64,000 bases of DNA, from contig JAIVFJ010000043.1 in the NCBI GenBank assembly GCA_025765615.1, positions 248,001 through 312,000 of the forward strand. The letters run 5' to 3'. This document shows, piece after piece, positions 44,652-57,400 of this stretch (position 1 is its first letter; each line of letters starts with the position of its first letter). Under the pieces are notes generated by a model. That model did no database searches. It saw nothing but the letters and a program-made list of their open reading frames with translations, and was not told where the DNA came from. This DNA comes from Zopfochytrium polystomum (taxonomy: Eukaryota > Chytridiomycota > Chytridiomycetes > Chytridiales > Chytridiaceae). The position numbers and the translations under genes were made by a program.

Positions 44652-46356
44652 ATGGCCGCGATCTCCGTGTCAGGGCTTAAGGCCCTTGCCGACATCTACT
44701 CCCGCACGTCGTGCCCCAGATGCGAAGGTTGGATCGACTCTACTGGAGTTCTTGGACTCCAACTTCGGCATCGTATTTTCTGAGGGACTTCATTCCACGG
44801 ATTTCGTACAATTGATATATGCCTCCCACCCCAGGTTTTGGCTACACCCACGACGTTCCAGATCGCCATGACAAGCCCGAGAAAACAAGATGCAAGAAGT
44901 GCAGCTCGTGCAAAGGTTGGGAAGGAATATGGATTTCCTCTTGCTGATCCGCCGATCGCTGCCAGTGTGCGACGGATCCGGCGTTGTGACGGGAAAGATT
45001 CAATGCAAGACCTGCAAAGGTTGGTGATTTTGGATTGAGGTGGCAGCTTGGCGGCAGCCGAATCATTTTTGAACCAAACCACACCACCATCTCTCCGTTC
45101 CTACTTCAGCCAAAGGATTCTACCACCCAAACAACAGCGGGATACGCGACCACAACACTCCTGAGAACGTTCGTTGTGGAGACTGCCTGGAGTGCCGAGG
45201 TAAGACGTGGCATTTCGTCTCTTTCGTATTTGGCAATGGCTCCTCATGGTTGTCAGATTGCCAAGGACTCGGCGTGGTTTCAGCGAATAAAGCGACCGCC
45301 TCGGCGGCGGCCGCTCCGACGCCAAAGCCAAAGCCCGCGACCAACCCTTTGGGAGGAGCGCCGCTGCTAGGCCCGATACAGGCGCCCCTGGAAGCGCCAC
45401 CAACAAAAGCTGAGACGGCAGAGAAAATTGCTAGCTTGCTGACAGGCGTCGACGAGCCGTCGCTCGAGGCTCTTGGACTGCAGCCAACGGCATGCTTTCG
45501 TTGTGAAGGTGGAGATTCGTGCATCCATCTACTGCTGGTATTCTTACTCACCTCCGTCGCTCGAGAGAACAGGAAAGGGCTGGAAACACGAGTCAGGAGC
45601 CAAGCACGATAAAGGCCCCGCTCGATGCAAGAGATGCGTGGACTGCAAACGTGAGCAAAAAGTCTTCATGGCTCTCGAGGGGTTTTCTGATGGGTTTCTT
45701 TGGGAACAGTTTGCAACGGTTTCGGCAAAATCGTCGGCAAGATTCCTTGCGACACGTGCAAAGCAAAGGGGTTCATACACGCATCGACCGAACGGAACCA
45801 CGATGCACCGGAAGCCCTACGCTGCTTCTTCTGCATCGACTGCACGACCTGTCACAATACGTGCGCAGTGCCGTCGCCCGAAGCAGTGGCTGCGCGAAAA
45901 CAGCACCAGAAAGGGCGGCGGACGGGCGCCTTTGGTGGTGAGCAAGAGTCAGTGCAACCAGCGGTTGCTCCATCGATCCCTCAGATTCCCATGCCGCCAA
46001 TGCTTCCGGTAGTCATCGTGACGCTGAAAGACGGGACCCAGGTTCCCAGTGTCCGCATTCCCGGCGTCGGCATCGTGCCTGCCGAGCAGGTGACGCGCAT
46101 GAAAATTCCAATGGTCCCACCGACCATGGCCCTACCTGGAATGATGCCTGGAGGGCCGCCTGGAGCACCCGCTCCTCCAGGCATGATAGGGATGCCTGGA
46201 ATGCCTGGTGATCCAACGCAGCAAACACAATCCCAAGTTCACACGGCAGCTGCCCCCATGAGACAGGAGCCATCCCCAAAGCCCCTTCCCGCACAGCCAA
46301 CAACGACTCTCAATCTCGCACAGAGGGAGGCTGTCCTTCGAGACGTTTGGGGTTGA
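44652..46356 (+). CDS. Protein of repeated CxxC zinc-binding modules, unknown function
   Basis: Seven exons: 44652-44727, 44835-44915, 44966-45019, 45110-45199, 45257-45508, 45573-45650 and 45710-46356. They give 425 residues, with every junction in frame. The first 280 residues are a chain of CxxC units in two alternating types. One has the pattern CPRC-EGFGYTHD...RCKKCSSC. The other resembles the DnaJ/BSD2 central zinc finger (CDGSGVVTGKIQCKTCKAKG, CNGFGKIVGKIPCDTCKAKG). About ten Cys pairs could bind four to five zinc ions. An Ala/Pro linker separates the modules (residues ~110-170). The tail is Pro/Met/Gly-rich (PPGMIGMPGMPGDP). Such fingers usually bind unfolded or partner proteins. I know no named family with this order. 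Nearly all introns fall in phase 1 inside or beside Cys motifs, which hints at module duplication by exon. Confidence 0.72.
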
Positions 46357-46368
46357 ATATATAATTGA

Positions 46369-49300
46369 TTACTTGGCTTTCGCGCCGGACTCTGTCATTA
46401 TATGCATAACTTCAACGTCCACGGAACACTCGATCAAAAATTCCAGCCAGTGTCGCTGCTGCTGGGACAGTCTATCTCCTTCACCCTTCACCTCCACAAG
46501 TTTGACCTGAAGGGACATTCGTGATTGAGAATTCGCTAGTCAAACACTTGTTTTACATTGAGAAAAACTTTACCTTGCCACCTTTGTAGATGCACAAGTC
46601 AGGAACTCCACTGGACGTAGCTGCAAGCTGTTAAGCCATCTCCTGTAACCGCACATTTCCATTACCCCAATAATTTCGGCAGAAAGCAGAGCTAATCTTC
46701 GAAAGGGCCGTCGAACCAAAACCAGAGGCTATTTCCAAAATCTCCTCTTTCGAAAATGCGTTCCAGTTTACTCCTTTTTATTGTTAGTCGAATTCACAAG
46801 CGGGGTTTCTCACCTCGACATCGAGTTGCAGTCGGTCGTTCGCGATCGTCGACCGCCGAGATTAGCTCCTCGGCTTTTCCTTTTTCAATGTCTGCCAGTC
46901 TCGCTTGAATGGCATCCTTTCGCGCTTCGTAGAAGTACTCGGTGGCGAGGTCGAGCGGCGCATCCTGAAAAGGATTCGAAAATACACCTGGTTGAGTGTC
47001 GTCAAAGATAATGTCCCAAAAGAGCAGGCCGAAAAGAGTCGTGACGATCGAGTTTTCAGAGTGAAAGCCTTTCCATCCGTCCCGCGACCACCATGCCAAA
47101 GCGAACTGTTCAACGTGGACACCGTCTGCGGTCGACTCGAGTTCACGCCAGAAAGGACGCTGTGATTCCGCACTGTAAATTCGGTCCGCTGAACGATTTT
47201 ACAAAGCGATGAGGATATTAAGAAGAAATAAATAGGCGGGGCACTACCAATGACAGTTCTCGAGGGGACTTCTTTGACTCGAGTAAGCGAGAAAAGCAGC
47301 TTGTTCGTCTTTGGAACTTTGTCGGCCAAGCGGCTCATTCTATGCTCAATCATTCGTCGTGCGCCTGTTCGTACCAAGGTGTCTTCAAGAGCCCTTTGGC
47401 AAACTGCAAAGGCCCCCTTGAAATCCTTCTCCATATGCAGGACTTTTGCCAACTCTTCGTACCATTCACCTCTGTGACCTTAAATGATGTAAATGAAAAG
47501 CTAGTTGCATTCAGGAAGTCCGAACCACAAAGCCTTACGTTGGAGGAAGGCAGATTGATCAAGAAGCGTTCGCAAGACTTGTTTCTTCTTCTCTGGCTGT
47601 TTTTGTCGAGTGCATATACTACAAAGCATCTCACAAAGCCGCGTTCTGATCCACCCTTTTGTGAACATTTGCAGCCAAGGGATTCCGGTCACATGGCCAG
47701 GGGAGCCTTCTCGTATCTCCTTCTGCAGATCCTCGTAGCAGGATTCCGTTATCTCAAAAAGCCGATCTAAATTGAGCTCCCAATCGTTTGAGAGATAGAT
47801 GGCTTCAGATTCGAGCAAAAGCATGTTAAAGTAATCGTCGAAGTCTTTCCAAGTTGGCCATGTTATGCTGACTTTCTGGACCGCGACGGAAACGTAGCTG
47901 ACGGGATCACTTCGAAGGTTGGTGCTGGGACATAAGTTTCAAGTTAGCCAAATTCTTTTACTATTGGGTGTGTACCGAATATGATCCAAAAAGAAGTTTT
48001 CTGGCCATTCACGCAATCGACCGAAAATGACGAATAGTCTCCCAATTCTGTCAGGTTCATTCGAAGAATAAGAAACGCTTCATACTTATGAAAAGTCCGC
48101 GCGGCAGCTGGCTTCAATGTGACAGTCCGCCCTCCAATCTTGTTAGGTGTCAGCAAGTTTCAGGACCGATTTACCTATCAGCTTAGTCACTCGGCTCAAT
48201 AGCGCCGTATCCGACTCAAGCGTACCCTTCTTCGAAAACGTCAGCTGCCTTTTGGAAAAGCTGGAAAGTTTTGCCCGAACATCTGCCGCCTTTACAAACC
48301 TGTTAATGCGGGAAGCACAGGGTTTGAGTACCTCACGGTGCTGGCGGGCGGAATTTTCAGTTTTCTCTCCTTTGCGATCAGGAGCAGTTCATCCTTTGTG
48401 AGCAGCCGAAGCCAGTCGTCCAGCGATTTTTGGCGCTCGTCCCCATCGGCAATATTGCTCTGTGTCAGTTGATCTCTTGCCAAAGACAGGTTGCTTATTC
48501 TGTACAAAGATTGGATTGAATTTTCAAAGGTGCGGAGGTAAGGAATGGACGTCGTAAAAGCATCCAAGCCAAATGTTGCTATTGCCCTGACCTTGGAAAG
48601 GCAAGTTTTGCCAAACGCTCAACCTTTGGTTTGCGCATCATTAACTTTATAAATAATTCTTTGCTCTCCTCTGTCAAGCAAGTGTTGGAATCGAGTCAAA
48701 AAAGGAGGAAGAATGTCCTGCAAAACAAGTAACACAACCGTCCAATCCAATGTAAGCATTCACGAAGTTCAGCTCCTCTTCGTTGAGAAGGTGCGCCTCA
48801 TCTTCGAGGACGTTTTCAATGACTATCTGCCATTGATCAATATAGCTGAGCGGTTGTCGGTTGCCTTCAATTGCAACCGCTTCCACGCGCATAGCATCGG
48901 GATCGGGCGCCACTGGACTTTGAACGGTTGATTTGTGAGGAGTACTGCTCCTGATGGAGTTGTTTGAATTAGCGGCTGCAGATCCCTCCGTCGCTGCCGG
49001 CGCCGGCCTGAGAAGATCAAAGCTCAGGCCAAACTTTTGGTAAACGGCTTTGCGCGCTTCGAGTTCCCGCAAAGCATCCTTGCTGAAAAGGGAGTGCTGC
49101 GAGGGTTCCTGGTCGAGGGGCTTGGGCGGAGATGGGGAGGGTGTGAGGTTGCTGCGGGCGGCTGCAGCGGGGGCAGCGGCCGCAAAGATGTCCGACTTTG
49201 CACGCTTTGCTGGTCGGGTTGTCTGCTTGCGCGGACGTGCGGCGCCACGGGAGCCCGCTTCGCTCCCACGGCCGCCACGGCTGGAGTTTGCGCGAGGCCT

Positions 49301-49397
49301 CGTGGTCCCGGGAACGTCTTCAAAGGCTGCGTCGCTCTGGTCGCTCTCGGCAACTCTGTCGCCGCCGCCTCGGAGCACTTCTTCGTTGGCCGAGTCG

Positions 49398-49429
<32 letters not shown>

Positions 49430-49465
49430 TTCGCCCGCCACCCGCTTCCGGACTCGCCTGTGCAT
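46369..49465 (-). CDS. FAN1: FAN1-type structure-specific nuclease with VRR-NUC domain
   Basis: Coding blocks, with exon edges approximate, lie at 49465-48735, 48590-48310, 48150-47990, 47930-47500, 47500-47250, 47165-46810 and 46770-46369. The N-terminus is basic and acidic low-complexity, including a poly-Asp run. An SAP-like helix follows (WLRLLTKDELLLIAKERKLK). FAN1 helical-domain segments come next (VTLKPAAARTFHKYEAFLIL, MFTKGWIRTRLCEMLCSI, RALEDTLVRTGARRMIEHRM). The C-terminal VRR-NUC site shows GFHSENSIVTTLFGLLFWDI, GVPDL and LVEVKGEGDRLSQQQRHW, so the E...PD...ExK metal ligands are present. FAN1 cuts 5' flaps in interstrand-crosslink repair with FANCD2-FANCI. A UBZ finger, which recruits the animal enzyme, was not seen. 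The frame extends to an ATG at 49612 that would overlap COA6, so 49465 is preferred. Confidence 0.85.
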
Positions 49466-49602
49466 GATGAGGTTGGTGGGTGCTTTTTCGGTCGCCGCCT
49501 TCCACGCCTTGTCAGCGAAAACGAACCGCCCGTCCAAAAATATCGACAAACCAGCCCACCAGCAGATCGATTCGATTCGATTCCCCCCACTCGACTCGCC
49601 CG
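49466..49602. promoter_or_regulatory. 137-nt bidirectional 5' region between FAN1 and COA6
   Basis: The shortest head-to-head spacing in the window. It contains a TCGAT-rich stretch (ATCGATTCGATTCGATTCC near 49567-49582). No defined element is identified. Confidence 0.45.
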
Positions 49603-50053
49603 ATGCCGCCAACCAAGGAGGAGCGCGAAAAGTGCTGGCGCGCGCGCGACGCCTACTTTGTATGCCTCGATGCGCACGGCCTGTGGCTCGACGGATTCAA
49701 GCCGGAGGGCCACGAGACCATCATGGCGATCGATCCGACGCGGGTCGTGCCAAAGTCGCCCAGCGATCGCACGCTGACCAAGGAGGAGCGGAATTCACTC
49801 TTCACGTGCTCGAAGCTGCTCGAAATGACAAAGAAGGACTGCCTGCCGAGCTGGGTAAAATGCGTTCCCGTTTCGACAACTGGCAGTATTTCCCGTCTCA
49901 AATCCTCTTTGCTTGCTTCAGGTGTTGCACTTTGGCATGACAAGAGTGAAGGAGCTGCAAAAACAATACATGGTTGAACACACAGGGAGGAAGGAGCAGG
50001 ATATATCAGGGAGCGGCGCATCGGCCTTTTGGGAGAAGGTTTCCGCCAAGTGA
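49603..50053 (+). CDS. COA6: COA6-like twin-Cys cytochrome c oxidase assembly factor
   Basis: Two exons, 49603-49854 and 49922-50053, give 127 residues. It starts MPPTKEEREKCWRARDAYFV and carries a CX9C pair (CWRARDAYFVC), later a CX10C pair (CSKLLEMTKKDC), then LPSWV and a helix HFGMTRVKELQKQYM. The CX9C-CX10C arrangement with the CW-ARD start is that of COA6. COA6 folds in the mitochondrial intermembrane space by the Mia40 pathway and helps load copper into cytochrome oxidase subunit 2 with SCO proteins. The loop between the two pairs is 47 residues here against roughly ten in the human protein. It runs through LWLDGFKPEGHETIM and has no visible intron. The chain also has a longer C-terminal tail. 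Confidence 0.85.
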
Positions 50054-51438
50054 TGGCACCAAGATATTTATTTTTGCAGCTCCTCTACAGTGAGACAACT
50101 GTGTTCTGTGCGCTAATAAGTCCGCAGCCGTTGACCTCCTCCCAATCGTGAAGCTCGTTCGGGGTAATGCTTGGAATTGGGAGATCTTTTTTTGGCGGGT
50201 TGCTTGGATTCGTCGCTCCAACCTTGACAATTCAGCACATTGTTATTGAACATCCAATGAGAGAACCAGCAGCCACGGACTATACAGTAGCATGAAATGC
50301 GTTGACCGAATCAAAAAAGTTTATTTTATCGTACCGATTTACGCTATTTTGTCATGCACATATGCGTCGTGGCTCTTCAGCCGGCAAAAACCAACGCCCC
50401 TCCTTTCATGTACATGTAACACTCTTTTCAGGCTGCCGTGGATCAGTTGTCGCTGCGCTCAGAGCTTGCCACCCCTGCGGATGCAATGTCTTAAGCCGTC
50501 TCGCCCCAGCTGCGCTACCTTTTCTCGATTCTGAGAGATTAATTAGTCTCTGTCCGCCCTGTCCTACGTCATCGTCGCTGTCGTTGCCGCCATAATTACG
50601 AATTTTGGGGACGTTGCCGCGGCAAGGGCTGCTTGTTGGTGAGTGTTGAAGTCAAGTAGTCCTCAAACGCGGCTGCTGCTCCGTCGTTCTCCTCGAAGAA
50701 CGCTCAAGCCCAAATTGCTCTTGAGGAAATGCATTAAGTTAAAGAGAAGCGAGAGAATCACGCCACGGTAGCTGCAGATCGACCATTGCTCACGAGAAGG
50801 CTAAATAGCTGGATTTGGCGGAAATGTCGTAGTCGCTCCCACCTCGTTGACATAGATCCGATGAAGCTTTTGAGGCTCGCAAGAACGCAAAGCGCTGTTT
50901 TTCATCGAACCGACAAGAGTATTTGGAAGTTATGCGGGCAATGACTTCTCCCCAAAAGGGAGGTGAACGTGAATCCCACACTGTCAAGTGTGTTTGTTGG
51001 CTCGCTCGGCCCCTGTAGGAACACATTGGCCTAACTCCCCTCTTCGCCTGTGCGGTTTGGCGCCCCTGGCCGTCGGGGATGTGCAGGCGAGGTACTTGCA
51101 GGCGATGGAGGGAGGGCGCGTCGTCCGGAGAGAGGTCGCTTACGTGGAGGAACGCGGCAAAGTGTTTGTCGTGAAGCCACCAATTTGGGATGTCAGAGGA
51201 TGAAATTGCAACCGACAAGAACGCCGTTTGGTTGCCGTTTGGTCAGAACATTCGGATGTCACGCTTGGTCATTTTATTAATGTGCATAGTTCAGCCATCC
51301 AGGCTGCGTGGGGGAAAAAAAGTACAGGAAAAACAGAAAACCCAAAGAAACGTTCTGAGAAGCGGTAACCAGAAGAGTGTGTGGAGCTCCAACAAAAAAG
51401 ATATACGCGAGAAAAAGAAGATTTGACCCTCTAAAAAT
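50054..51438. other. Unresolved intergenic region with a possible small or decayed plus-strand gene
   Basis: Plus-strand frames contain cysteine-rich and basic pieces. CRGSVVAALRACHPCGC lies near 50430-50480, CRHNYEFWGRCRGKGC near 50585-50635, and the end of the 50988-51203 frame reads YLQAMEGGRVVRREVAYVEE. These faintly recall SSUH2-like CxxCxGxG proteins, but the pieces are in different frames with stops between them. It may be a decayed gene or chance. Nothing else was seen. Confidence 0.3.
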
Positions 51439-54400
51439 CTAGGAGGAATAGATAACGTTGTTGCCAGACCAAGAACGGATCTCGGACGCCTTGTTGTGGA
51501 ACAGATTGGCCAGGTTTATGTCCAGCGACCCAAGCTTGATGTCAATGTTGCCCAGGACCGCCATAATAATCGGAATCAAGTTGCTGACCAGGTCCTGCGG
51601 CACGCCCGTCAAAATATCCACCAGCCACTGCGCAGACGGCCCGCCAATCATGTCCGGCTTGAACGAGAACCACTGAAGCTTGTAGTTCTTGCCGCCCGTG
51701 ATCAGGTCCCACAGGTTCTGTGGAATCAGGAGCGGGTCCAGCTTGATGTACACCGAGATGGAAACCTTGTTGGCCAGCGACCCCATGCCGCCCTGCTGTT
51801 TGTTGATCGTGTTCAGGCCAATCGTGACGTTGCCGATCGTCTCGTCACGATCTTTCAGGTACACGCCAATGTTGCCAAGCTCCAGCCGCAGCGGGCCAGG
51901 GTTCGAAAAGTACACGTCGATCAGGATGCCCAGGCCTTGCTCCAGCGTCAGAGTCAGTTTCGGCTTGATCGTCAGCGGTGTGTAAAAGTACAGCGCCTGC
52001 GCGGGGATGATAAGCTCCTTGAACGACATGAACTTGGTCGAGCTCGCCGAGTAGATATCTCCGCCCGACAGCGTCACACGGCCGACCGAGATGTTTTCGA
52101 CATAGTTGGTCCACTTGACCAGTCGCGGCACAATGTCGGCAAACGCGGCGCCTGTAGTTTGCGCGACCACGTCAATCTTGAACTTCATCGGCTCGTTGGG
52201 GACAAAGTACATATCGTGGAAGTAGACCATGAAGACAGTGTCCTGCACAACGCCGCCTGGCGAGTACATCACTTCGACGGAGGCGCCTGCGTCAGCGAGG
52301 TTGCGGAACGGGATTGCTGCCGGCAAATTCACGCCAGTGCATTCGACTGTCACGCCGTTCGGTGCCAGCACAGTGTGGATGTCGACGAGCTCCAGCGGGT
52401 GCGACGTTGGGGAGAAGTAGGTGGACACGTCGTTCACTAAGCCGGCGACATTGTACAGAACCTGCGTGCTTTGGACAAAAACGAGCGGATTCTTTTCGGA
52501 CCCGAAGTAAATGTTCTTGAAGTAGACCTTGTCGTTGATCGGCCCGATCGCACGACGGAACAGGATGTTTGTAATCACATCGCAGAACCGTTGAAGCGTT
52601 GTAAACTCGAACGGGAACTCGATGGTTGCGTTTGCGGTGATGGCGCCGTTCTTATAGATTACATTCCTGACATCAAGCGAAGCAATTATCACCCCATTCA
52701 GCTCCGTGTCGATGTGCAGGTACGGTATCACGCCGTTCAAGCTTTTCAATGACTGCGTCATTGACACCTGTACGTCAGCACCCAGCGTCTTCTCGCCGAG
52801 AATTTTGATGACAACGTCGTCGAGTCCCAGTGTTGAAAGGAGCGACTTGAAAAGAGCAGTTCCAGGGACCGTCGCGTGCACAAGGTTGAGCTCACCCACC
52901 ATTGCCGAGAAGGTGTCGATCACATCTGCATCGTTGTCTGACACGCCGACGCGGAGGTTGGTTCCAGCAAAAATGCCGGCAACGGCATTGCCGCCAACCT
53001 GCATCTCCGAAACAACCTTGGCGACCTGCGCCTGGACGTCGGCTCCTGTTGATGGTGTCATCTCGAGGAGGAGAGTGGCACGGATAGCTTTGCGGTCGAA
53101 GTTGGGGACGACGAGCAAGTTGTTGATCTTGGCGTAGGTGAGATCGGCCCCATTGATCTTCACATTCATAGCAAACACTGGGAAGAAGACCGTCAGGTCG
53201 AAGGGAACGTTGAGGATGTCGACCGTGCAGTTGACTGTCATAATGTTCTTTGTGCCAATGTCAAAAATGATGTCAACTAAGTCGATCCTCGACAAGACGG
53301 CGTCGGCGTTGTTGAAATCGGTCGTTCCACCAGGGAATCCAAGCTTTCCAACGAGCCAGTCGACTGTCTGCTTGCTGAAAAACGAGGAAGTCTTGAGCTT
53401 GATGCGGCTCTTACTGAACGCCTTGATGTAGTCCGTCTGGCTATACCCCAATGCAAGCCCAGAGATGGCAAAGACTTGCTTTGTATTTCCCCAGCCGTTC
53501 GTGTACACGTCGCTGAAGAAGCCAGCGACGGTGTTTTGGACGGTCTGTGACGATATGAACCCCAGCCCAATGTCGAGGCCAAGCGTTTGGTTTCCTTTGG
53601 CAAGGTTAATGCCTTTACCGAAATTAAGGTTGAGCCAGTCGACCGCGTCGAATCCGCTAGTGGCTGCTATATACGGGAGCGACACGCTAAGCGGGAATTT
53701 GTTACTGCAAAAGAACCAAGAACTCATGTTAGAATCTGGGAGGACTGCTCTGAAAAACTTTGAGAACCAACCCAAACTGGACTGCCACGTCGACGCCAAC
53801 AGACTTTGACTTTTGCGCCTGCACATTGATCTTCCCGAGCGCGATACCAAACGTGTCAATTAGACTGTAAAAGTCAATGTTCCGCGAGAGATTGCCAATC
53901 AACGGTTGTGCGACTCGATTCAGCGAAATGGCGAGAACGATCTTGCTGAAAAGAGTAATGCGATCCGAGTCTGACGAACCAAGACCCAGGTTTGACACTA
54001 CCATGCTTCCGGGGAAGGCGGTTCCATCAAAAAATGAGTCAATTACGGTGGACACGCTGTTGGCGAGGGCGTCCGTGTCCGAGATGGCCACGTTGGCGCC
54101 CAGAGAAAGCGGGTGCAGAGCTGAAGCATCGCTGCTGCCGGAAAGCGACAAGCCGGAAATGGAAATATCTGCGGCTTTGACAGAGTCCAGTGAAATTGCA
54201 GTCCCGACCCAAGGCAGGTCAGCGCCAACATTCCAGGCCCACTGCAAGCCTGCTGCGACAGCAGCTGAGATGACAGACGACGGCTTGAACCCAATGTTGA
54301 GGTCATTGAGCGACAGCGCGGTCTCCTTGCCCAGCGTGAGCAGCAAACTGCCGTCGCCGCGATTGCCGTTCAGCGCATTGGACAAGGCGTTGGAGGGGAT

Positions 54401-57400
54401 CCCTGCGAGGAATTTGTCTAGTTCTCGCGATACCCACGATGAGACTGGGGTTCCAATCGAGTCGACAGCGAAAGAGACGGACACTTTGTTGAAGGCGAGA
54501 ATCTGGTCAGACGAGCTTGCACCGAGAGCAATGCCCGAGACGAACAACGTCTGAGTCGATGTGCTGGAACCTCCACCGGCTGTATAAGGTGCAAAAGCGT
54601 CGGCGACGGCCTGCGCCGCGGAGTCGTCAGTGGAACACGTAATTGTTGCAAGAGGAAGCTTCAAGGCGTTGGCAATGCTCGAGTTGGCTGGTTGAGAAGC
54701 GCCGAAGGTAATGATTCCAAGGTCCAAAGCCATGACTGGTTTCGATCCAAGGCCAAAGCTCGACAGAGACAAGCTCCCGATGTTTGCACTGACTGCGAGC
54801 GGTAGAGTCAGAGCCAAACCGGCATTCGCGGTTACCTGAAGGCGGGAATTGCTGGCAGCTTTCACAGCGACAGACGATAGGGAGATGTTGTCTGAGTTCC
54901 CGCTCGTTGTACCGTTCCCACCGGAGAGTGTGTTGGTGAGAACATTACGAACAATCTTGTTCAAGTCAATCGGACCGCCAAGAGCCTTGGTGATCAAGCT
55001 TCCGGCATTCAGATACAAGTCTGCATCGGCAAACGTGAGAATTCTGTCAGAAGCAGACGCACCGAGGGAGACAGAGTTCAGGTGAATTGGGATTTGATTG
55101 CTGCCAGCCAGAATTGAGTTGACTAGGTTCGCAAACTGCAGAGAAGAAAGTGTGAGCGATCGAAACACGCAAGGAAAGGCACAATGAACGGTTATCCACC
55201 TCAGTTTGACCAGAATCCGATTCGTCGAATGTCAAGTCGACGCCGATGCCAAGACCAGAACCTCCTGTTGCAAGCTTGATGCCGGTGCTGGACGAAGCAG
55301 TCACCACATTCCCAGCGGAAAAGGCCACACCCGCACCGAGATAGGGGATATCAACTGACAGAGGGAACGAGAGGCCCAACCCGACCTGTGCGCCTACACC
55401 CAGCACCTTGTTGGGCTTGGTCGACAAGTCGGCCGACTTCACAGACACGCCGAGAGTGTCCGACACCAAGGACACTAGATCCGGTTTGGAACCAAACGAT
55501 AGCAAGTCCGCAAGCTTAAGTGAAACGCTGACCTTGGACAATGCAGTGATGGGCGCCGGCGCGCCGACGCCGGCCAGCGAGATAGACCCGATCGAAATGG
55601 CGCTGGACCCAAACTGCCCTTTGTCGAGCACATTCGCGACCAGCGTCTTGACAGCGGAACGTGCCAACGCGTCATTCGAGAAGCCTAGCGACATGCCCAG
55701 ATTGAAAGAGGAGGCTCCGTTGAGCGTCACGCCGGCGGGGATCGCAGCGGTGAGCAGTGGAGCGGCGTCAAGGCCGAGGCCTAATGAGGTCGCGCCGATG
55801 CCAATGTCGAGGGTGTAGGGGAGGCGGGTGAGGGAAGCTGCTGCGGTGACGCTCAGTGACGCGCTCGGAGCGGCCTTTACGCCCACGTTGGTGATGTCAA
55901 GACCAAGGGTATCTGTCAGGTTGCTGAGAGTGGAGGGGAAGGACGCAGGCAACAGGCCCTTGACTGCGTTCCCCACGCCAGCGCCAGTAATTTTGGTGGT
56001 GAGAGGAGTGATGTCGATGGTAACGTCCTTCAGTACGTTGTTAACGTCCGTCGCAGAGCTTCCGAAAGCGATGCTCCCAACAGCAATGGAGGTCGTCAGG
56101 TGTCCGCCTGATGTCAACTCATTCACGACGGCGGCAATGGCGTCCGCGGTGGTAGTGCCGTTTCCTGTTTTGGAACCATCCGCGAAATTCAGTGCTAGCG
56201 TCGCTTGCATTGCAGCACGACCTTGAGCAAGTGAGAGCGACGAGACTTTGACTGTGAGGGTATCCGACACGCCAGCCAGGGCGACGCCTACGCTTGCATA
56301 CCCAACAGTAGCGGAGATATTGGTCGGGTTTGTTAGAGTGGCGGCTGGAGCCAATGTCATGGTGTTAGAGGCATCGATCGTCAGCTTGAGCGACGAAAGG
56401 GCCAGGTTCATGGCATTTACTCTTTGTTCGGTTGGGACCAGAGGGGACAGATCCACCGCGGGCGTGCCCGATGAAGGTACAACTACCTTGTCCAGCACAG
56501 AAGACGGGAGCGTGATAGTGATGCTTTTGAGTTGGTCGATGGCAGCTGAGGACGACGCACTGCCACCAGGCGGCGCGATGACTATTCCGCTGATGGAGAG
56601 CTTTGGCGTCACTGACTGTCCCGCAACGACTTGGGAAATAAGCTTGGACACAGATTGCGTAAGCGAGCTTGATGCATTTGTTGTGAGCGTGACCCCGACG
56701 TTCAAATCCAGCGGCGCTGTACCTTGCGCAAGGCTGAGGCTGTCAAGATTAACGCCAGTAAATTGCGCACCGTCCACGAGAACATTCTAAGGAGGGAAGT
56801 TGATCAGCTGCAAGAAATGCCCCCAAATCAAAGGCGACTCTTACCAGCCCGATTCCGCCAAGTTTTGCTGATAAAGGCCAAGGGTTTTTGAGAATTGAAT
56901 CGACACCGACAGAAATGCTGCTCGATGTTTTCACCGCCAAATCCAAACCATCAATGGTCAGGAAGCTCCCGCCGACCTCGTTCAAAAGGCTGTCGCGAAC
57001 GTTGCCCAAAAGCCCAGTCAGATCCGTCGTCCCAATTTCAACAAGCAATTCACTAAATGTGATAATTGCCGAAGTTTTGGAGGCGCCAAGGACGATGCCC
57101 GTGATTCCCAGATACGACTTCGTCTGTGTCGTGCCCAGCAGCGAGTCGATCGTTGTCTGCAAAGACCCCGTGAGCGAATCAGATCTCGAAAACACCGCCG
57201 AAGCGTCCAAAGACACGCTCTTCGACGCGTCAGTCGTGTTGAGCTGCAAGCCCGTCGGCAGGGTCACGTTCACAAACGAAACCTGTGTGTCCGCGTCGAC
57301 AGCACCCGCGGTTACTTTTGGCACCACGACTCCGACGTCAACGTATCCCGCTGCAATTCGAAGCTTGGGGAAGCCCCGGAACCCAGACGGCACAACTGAG

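Noticed and set aside
48728..48751. A 21-22 nt intron at the end of the first FAN1 exon
   Set aside because: Far shorter than other introns here (45-75 nt). An upstream GTGAAT donor giving about 44 nt is more likely, so the junction was left approximate.
51496..52440. Long plus-strand open frame (314 codons) opposite the giant membrane protein
   Set aside because: It is rich in Arg, Val, Asp and His in the pattern of an antisense shadow, lies wholly over a better minus-strand exon, and has no family features.
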